Positions 5,354 to 8,458 of a stretch of 8,458 nt of DNA are shown in pieces. Location: NCBI GenBank assembly GCA_003819755.1, contig RPQK01000302.1:1-8458 (forward strand), written 5' to 3'. Numbering within the stretch: position 1 is the first letter of the stretch; each line of letters starts with the position of its first letter. This stretch comes from Acidobacteriota bacterium. GTDB lineage: Bacteria > Acidobacteriota > UBA6911 > RPQK01. The notes beneath the pieces were generated by a model. The model was not told where the DNA came from and made no database searches. It saw only the letters and a program-made list of their open reading frames with translations. The position numbers were made by a program, and so were the translations under genes.

Positions 5354-6115
5354 TCACAGTTCCTTTATGTAGATATTGCGGAACTGGACCAGGGCGGGAG
5401 GGCTGTTCCATTGACCGTTAGCCTTGCTTCCGTGGTGCTGAAGTCCGAGCGGGCCTCGAGCCGGAACGCCAGGGAGTTGCGCGTTCTGAATGACGGTCTT
5501 GCCATTGAGGACGACCGTGAGCCGGTCGCCCTTCATCGTAATCTCGAACGTGTTCCACTCGCCGATGTTCTTGTCCGCGAGCAGCTTCGGAGTCACACCG
5601 GCGCGCACCTCCGCAGGCATGTTCTTGTCCATCCGATAGCCGTAGACCTCCCCTGACCCGGTCGGCCAGCACCAGATGTTGACTTGTGACTGGCCCTGAC
5701 CGCGCAGCAGGATCCCGGAATCAGAGTCCGGTACCACAATTTGGATCTCTTTCCCGTTCTCGTCGAGCTTATGATCGCCCGTCGGCAGTATGATCGGCAC
5801 CCGCGGGTTCTTGTAGGGCGTAGCCTTGATCCGCCAATCGACCCGGACGACGAAATCTCCGTACTCCTTGGCGGTCCAGAGATCCTTGCTCCCTTTCGCC
5901 TCGCTTTCGGCATCGTAATCGATGACGCCATTCAAGATCTTCCAATGCCCGTTGTCTCCTTCCGGCACTTTCCAGCCGGTGAAACTCGTCCCGTCGAAAA
6001 GGGAGACAAATCCAGCGGGTGCCTGCGCCTGGGCTCCAGATGAGAGATACGCAGGAACAATAGTCAGGATTACCGCCGCGATCAGGACGAAAAGCCAGAC
6101 GAATCTTCTGATCAT
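5354..6115 (-). CDS. Secreted DUF1080 / 3-keto-disaccharide hydrolase-like protein
   Basis: This 253-residue protein has a signal peptide (hydrophobic residues 5-24, probable cleavage near AQA at 28-32) followed by one DUF1080 domain (PF06439), a concanavalin-like beta-sandwich. Landmarks are GFVSLFDGTSFTGWK (35-49), HWKILNGVIDYD (57-68), SDSGILLRGQ (131-140), GEWNTFEITMKGDRLTVVLNG (185-205) and GPLGLQHHG (221-229), ending VQFRNIYIKEL. Known members include enzymes acting on 3-keto-disaccharides, and many are found in bacteria that degrade plant or algal glycans, but most are uncharacterised. The length fits a single-domain member with no extra carbohydrate module. The ATG at 6113-6115 follows GGTGAGGAC, a passable ribosome-binding site. 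The gene lies 65 bases after the DMT transporter on the same strand, so co-transcription is possible. No sugar-metabolism partner is visible, so the substrate is open. Confidence 0.9.
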   Translation of the reverse strand: MIRRFVWLFVLIAAVILTIVPAYLSSGAQAQAPAGFVSLFDGTSFTGWKVPEGDNGHWKILNGVIDYDAESEAKGSKDLWTAKEYGDFVVRVDWRIKATPYKNPRVPIILPTGDHKLDENGKEIQIVVPDSDSGILLRGQGQSQVNIWCWPTGSGEVYGYRMDKNMPAEVRAGVTPKLLADKNIGEWNTFEITMKGDRLTVVLNGKTVIQNAQLPGVPARGPLGLQHHGSKANGQWNSPPALVQFRNIYIKEL

Positions 6116-6180
6116 GTCCTCACCCCCAGTTGGCTGATGTTGAAAGAACGGAAGTTTCAGAGGTCACCAACAATCATCAG

Positions 6181-7041
6181 TCAACGGTCACGAATCGTCA
6201 ATGCCAGGCTGCGGGCAGTCACGGCGCCCAGCACCACGGCGCCGCCGACGACCGCCCACGCCCCGGGTTGCTCCCCAAGAAAGAGCATCACCCAGATTGG
6301 GTTTAAGATCGGCTCCACGACCGGGATGAGGCTGGCCTCGATCGCCGTGACGAACTTGATGGCGATGGCGTAGCAGATGTAGGAGAGTCCGATCTGGACG
6401 AGCCCCAGAATGAGGAGGGCGGACCAGTCTGAAAGAGCGGTAGGGAAATCATGAAAGTAAAACGGGGAACAAAGCACGGCCGCGAGAATATTTCCGAGAA
6501 GGACTGATTCGACCGTCGATCCCTCTTTCTGCTTCCTCATAAGCAGGATCAACCAGGCAAACGAGACTCCGCTGGCGATGGCTGCAGCATTGCCCCAGAA
6601 ACCGGCCGTTGAGAGAGTGTCGAGGAAAAACAGACCCATGCCGGCAAAGGCGGCGCCGATGGTCGCCCAGTCGATCCAGCGTATCTTCTCCCTGAGGAAC
6701 CAATGGGAAAGAAGGGCGACGTAGACGGGAGACGTGTATTGAAGGAGGATGGCGTTGGCCGCCGTCGTGAGCCGGGTGGCGAGTACAAAGAGGATGACGG
6801 TTCCCGCATACGCGAAAGCCGCGCCGACCTGCGCGCCTGACCAATGAAAGTGAGGGCGGCGGATCACGAGGGCTAGCAGAACGGCGGCAATCGCGCTCCG
6901 CGCTCCGGCAATCGCCAGAGGATTCCAGTGGATCGACTTTATCAGCAGCCCGCCCAGACTCCAAAGGACCGCGGTGAACAGGAGCAAGGCCACCGCCTGC
7001 CGTCGTGAAAGTATGGTGGTCGCAAAAAACGAAGGGGCCAT
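6181..7041 (-). CDS. EamA/DMT-family transporter
   Basis: The 286-residue protein is almost entirely hydrophobic, with about ten membrane helices in two EamA repeats (roughly residues 16-140 and 148-278). The first repeat has the usual WSLGGLLIK helix end and the TTAANAILLQYTSPVYVALLS signature with the EKI turn after it (118-120). The second ends in the matching ASLIPVVEPILNPIWVMLFLGE (236-257). Such proteins export or import small metabolites, often amino acids or related compounds, across the inner membrane. The substrate cannot be read from sequence. The ATG at 7039-7041 has only a weak AAAAGG about 9 bases upstream, but it places the N-terminus just before the first helix. The gene is divergent from the other DMT transporter and upstream of DUF1080. 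The two DMT proteins differ throughout and are not a recent duplication. Confidence 0.92.
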   Translation of the reverse strand: MAPSFFATTILSRRQAVALLLFTAVLWSLGGLLIKSIHWNPLAIAGARSAIAAVLLALVIRRPHFHWSGAQVGAAFAYAGTVILFVLATRLTTAANAILLQYTSPVYVALLSHWFLREKIRWIDWATIGAAFAGMGLFFLDTLSTAGFWGNAAAIASGVSFAWLILLMRKQKEGSTVESVLLGNILAAVLCSPFYFHDFPTALSDWSALLILGLVQIGLSYICYAIAIKFVTAIEASLIPVVEPILNPIWVMLFLGEQPGAWAVVGGAVVLGAVTARSLALTIRDR

Positions 7042-7068
7042 TGAATTGAACCTTTTAGCCTTTGAACT

Positions 7069-7100
7069 CTGAGCCTCTGGACCGAGGTCCGCTCAGTATA
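7069..7100. promoter_or_regulatory. Divergent spacer: bulged hairpin and possible -10 box
   Basis: CTGAGC (7069-7074) pairs with GCTCAG (7091-7096), and GGACC (7079-7083) with GGTCC (7086-7090), giving an 11-bp stem with a 4-base bulge (CTCT) on one side. It lies between the two divergent transporter genes. On the minus strand TATACT (complement of 7095-7100) matches 5 of 6 bases of the -10 consensus and would drive the gene at 6181-7041, but no good -35 box sits at the right distance. No promoter is recognisable for the plus-strand gene. Confidence 0.3.
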
Positions 7101-7230
7101 CGACGGCGAACGCTGGACAAACCACGGGGAAACTGAAAGAATCCCGCCGGTGTCACAGGCGAATACCGCGGTCTTCCCTCCTGGGCAACCTGCCTCCGAA
7201 GCGAAGAGATACATACCCCGGGCCGACAAT

Positions 7231-8064
7231 ATGAAGAAAGCCGCGGCGTCCATGATTGGCGCCGCTTTTTTCTTCGCGTGTATGGGAGCGACGGTCAAAC
7301 TCGCCTCCTCGTCTCTGACCAATGAGACCATTGTCTTCTTCAGAAACGTCACCGGTCTGATAGCCTTGTTCCCCTGGCTTTGCCGGCACGGAATCCCGCG
7401 CCTGCGGAAACGTCAGTGGCATCTCTATGCGGTGCGCTCCGGCTTCGGGCTCGGAGCGATGTACTGTTTCTTTTACGCGATTGCCCACATGCGTCTCGCA
7501 GAGGCGGTCCTGCTCAACTACACGATGCCTCTGTTTGTCCCGTTCATAGCCGGTCCCTGGCTGGGCGAGCGGCTTCACCGGGGGATCTGGCTAGGACTCG
7601 GCTTGGGCTTTGTCGGCGTCAGTCTGATTCTGAAGCCGGGGCTCGGGCTGCTCGATCCCGTCGCGCTGGTCGGTCTTGGGGCCGGAGTTCTGGCTGCCGT
7701 GGCCCAGGTCAGTATTCGTCGCCTGACCCGAGAGGACTCCACCGTCGGCATCGTCTTTTACTTCGGTTTTTTCGGCACGCTGTTTTCGGTTGTGCCGCTG
7801 CTGTTCGGGTGGAGTACGCCGGGGCCGCAAACCTGGCTCATTCTGGCGCTGATGGGCGGATTCGCGACGATTGCGCAGTTGTTCCTGACGACCGCTTACG
7901 CCCACGCCCCCGCCGCCTCGGTCGGACCTTTCATCTACACGATCGTCATCTTTGCCGCGTTGCTCGACTGGGGTGTCTGGCACCGCCTCCCGGATTCGCT
8001 TTCCATCGTGGGTGCAGTATTTATTTGCTTGGGAGGGGTGCTGACGACCAGGAAAATAGGCTAA
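7231..8064 (+). CDS. EamA/DMT-family transporter
   Basis: The product is 277 residues from the ATG at 7231, with about ten membrane helices in two EamA repeats (about 5-135 and 145-272). SMIGAAFFFACMGATVKLAS (7-26) is the first helix. RLAEAVLLNYTMPLFVPFIAGPWLGE (88-113) is the typical fourth-fifth helix region with its GE turn, and HAPAASVGPFIYTIVIFAALLDW (225-247) is the equivalent in the second repeat. It is an inner-membrane metabolite transporter of unknown substrate. The frame is open further up to a GTG at 7150, which would add 27 polar residues before the first helix. Neither start has a clear Shine-Dalgarno; the ATG was preferred because it fits the family N-terminus. The stop is TAA at 8062-8064. 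The gene is divergent from the other DMT transporter and convergent with the GT9 gene. Confidence 0.88.
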   Translation: MKKAAASMIGAAFFFACMGATVKLASSSLTNETIVFFRNVTGLIALFPWLCRHGIPRLRKRQWHLYAVRSGFGLGAMYCFFYAIAHMRLAEAVLLNYTMPLFVPFIAGPWLGERLHRGIWLGLGLGFVGVSLILKPGLGLLDPVALVGLGAGVLAAVAQVSIRRLTREDSTVGIVFYFGFFGTLFSVVPLLFGWSTPGPQTWLILALMGGFATIAQLFLTTAYAHAPAASVGPFIYTIVIFAALLDWGVWHRLPDSLSIVGAVFICLGGVLTTRKIG

Positions 8065-8073
8065 GAAAAAGAC

Positions 8074-8100
8074 CTCAAGGACCCCAAGGACATCAAGGAC
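8074..8100. repeat. Three-copy 9-bp tandem repeat
   Basis: CTCAAGGAC, CCCAAGGAC and ATCAAGGAC lie head to tail 9 bases after the transporter stop codon. A second short duplication, GGTGTTTG then GGTGTTTC (8113-8128), follows in the same 81-base spacer. Both are outside any gene. Confidence 0.8.
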
Positions 8101-8145
8101 GGGATTCGTTCAGGTGTTTGGGTGTTTCAATCGTTGGGGGTCCTT
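8077..8145 (-). terminator. Possible terminator of the GT9 gene
   Basis: AAGGACCCCAA (8077-8087) and TTGGGGGTCCTT (8134-8145) are complementary apart from one extra G, and the second arm ends exactly at the GT9 stop codon. Read on the minus strand, the distal arm is followed after GAGG by TCTTTTTC, the T-tract of an intrinsic terminator. The loop is long (46 bases), which weakens the call. The first arm overlaps the 9-bp repeats. Confidence 0.4.
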
Positions 8146-8458
8146 TCACTCCGTCCGTGTCAGTCTGGTCCCCTCCTGGTACACCAGCTCGGGCGTGGCT
8201 TCAGCGAAGGTCAAAACGCGCACGGCGTCGCCCAGCGGGCGCCACACCTGAGGGGCGGTCGGCCCGAAAAGGCAGACTAGCGGCACGCCGAGGCTCGCCG
8301 CCAGATGGCTGATTCCGCTGTCGTTTCCGATGACCAGTTGGCTGCGCGATATGAGCCCCGCCACTTGCAGCAGATTGAGGTCCTTGGCGACGAGCACCGG
8401 CTCGTCCTCCATCAGCGGCAACAGCTCACGCACTGCGTGTTCGTCTGCCTCTCCCTGG
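8146..8458 (-). CDS. Glycosyltransferase family 9 (heptosyltransferase-like), 3' part
   Basis: Only the last 103 residues are in the window; the open frame continues past 8458. GT9 enzymes add heptose or related sugars from nucleotide donors to the lipopolysaccharide core or other acceptors at the cytoplasmic face of the inner membrane. The visible part is the C-terminal nucleotide-sugar-binding half. It contains NLLQVAGLISRSQLVIGNDSGISHLAASLGVPLVCLFGPTAPQVW in consecutive stretches, with the hallmark NDSG(I)SHLAA loop and the FGPT motif. Family members usually carry D(S/T)GPxHLA here. The GTG at 8431-8433 is an internal valine codon, not the start, because family-like sequence continues upstream of it. 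The stop is TGA at 8146-8148. It suggests a cell envelope with LPS-like glycans. Confidence 0.9.
   Translation of the reverse strand, partial: QGEADEHAVRELLPLMEDEPVLVAKDLNLLQVAGLISRSQLVIGNDSGISHLAASLGVPLVCLFGPTAPQVWRPLGDAVRVLTFAEATPELVYQEGTRLTRTE

Noticed and set aside
3417..6115. A defence or biosynthetic gene cluster
   Set aside because: The neighbouring families (flavoprotein, unknown protein, DUF1080) point in different directions and lie on alternating strands; nothing links them beyond proximity.
7380..8312. 310-residue plus-strand ORF
   Set aside because: It is an out-of-frame reading of the DMT transporter that continues through the repeats into the antisense of the GT9 gene.

Overview
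The window looks like ordinary chromosomal DNA from a GC-rich, Gram-negative-type soil or sediment bacterium. The gene mix (a secreted DinB-like protein, a DUF1080 / 3-keto-disaccharide hydrolase-like secreted protein, an exported gamma-glutamyltransferase homologue, an Acg-type nitroreductase-fold protein and a GT9 heptosyltransferase-like enzyme) is most reminiscent of Acidobacteriota or a neighbouring phylum. That assignment is inferred from gene families and protein style, not from a marker gene. There is no phage, plasmid, transposase, integrase or CRISPR locus.

Layout, left to right. Bases 1-333 carry no gene. They hold a 12.6-copy G-rich octamer array with a short inverted arm (1-137) and a strong hairpin (193-236). 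A small orphan protein (334-585, +) and a tRNA-Glu(CUC) gene with a recognisable promoter (681-756, +) follow. Four reverse-strand genes come next. In transcription order they are an Acg-family flavoprotein (3417-4574), a GGT-family Ntn-hydrolase (1458-3338) and a DinB-like gene (776-1336) split by an in-frame TAG; separately, further right, lies the DUF1080 gene (5354-6115). A heptamer array (1354-1457) fills almost all of the spacer between the GGT stop codon and the DinB ribosome-binding site. A second orphan protein (4871-5284, +) is divergent from the Acg gene and convergent with the DUF1080 gene. An EamA/DMT transporter (6181-7041, -) lies upstream of DUF1080 on the same strand and is divergent from a second EamA transporter (7231-8064, +). 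The window ends in the 3' part of a GT9 glycosyltransferase (8146-8458, -).

How the genes work together: there is no clear pathway. Three products (DinB-like, GGT-like, DUF1080) have N-terminal export signals and would act outside the cytoplasm, and the two transporters are inner-membrane proteins. The Acg, GGT and DinB genes could be co-transcribed, because they share a strand and have spacers of roughly 80-120 bp, but no shared function is evident.

I did not find a convincing new multi-gene system. The points most worth a second look are the amber codon inside the DinB gene, the loss of expected glutamate-binding residues in the GGT homologue, and the unrelated short tandem arrays (7, 8 and 9 bp units) with inverted arms in the spacers.
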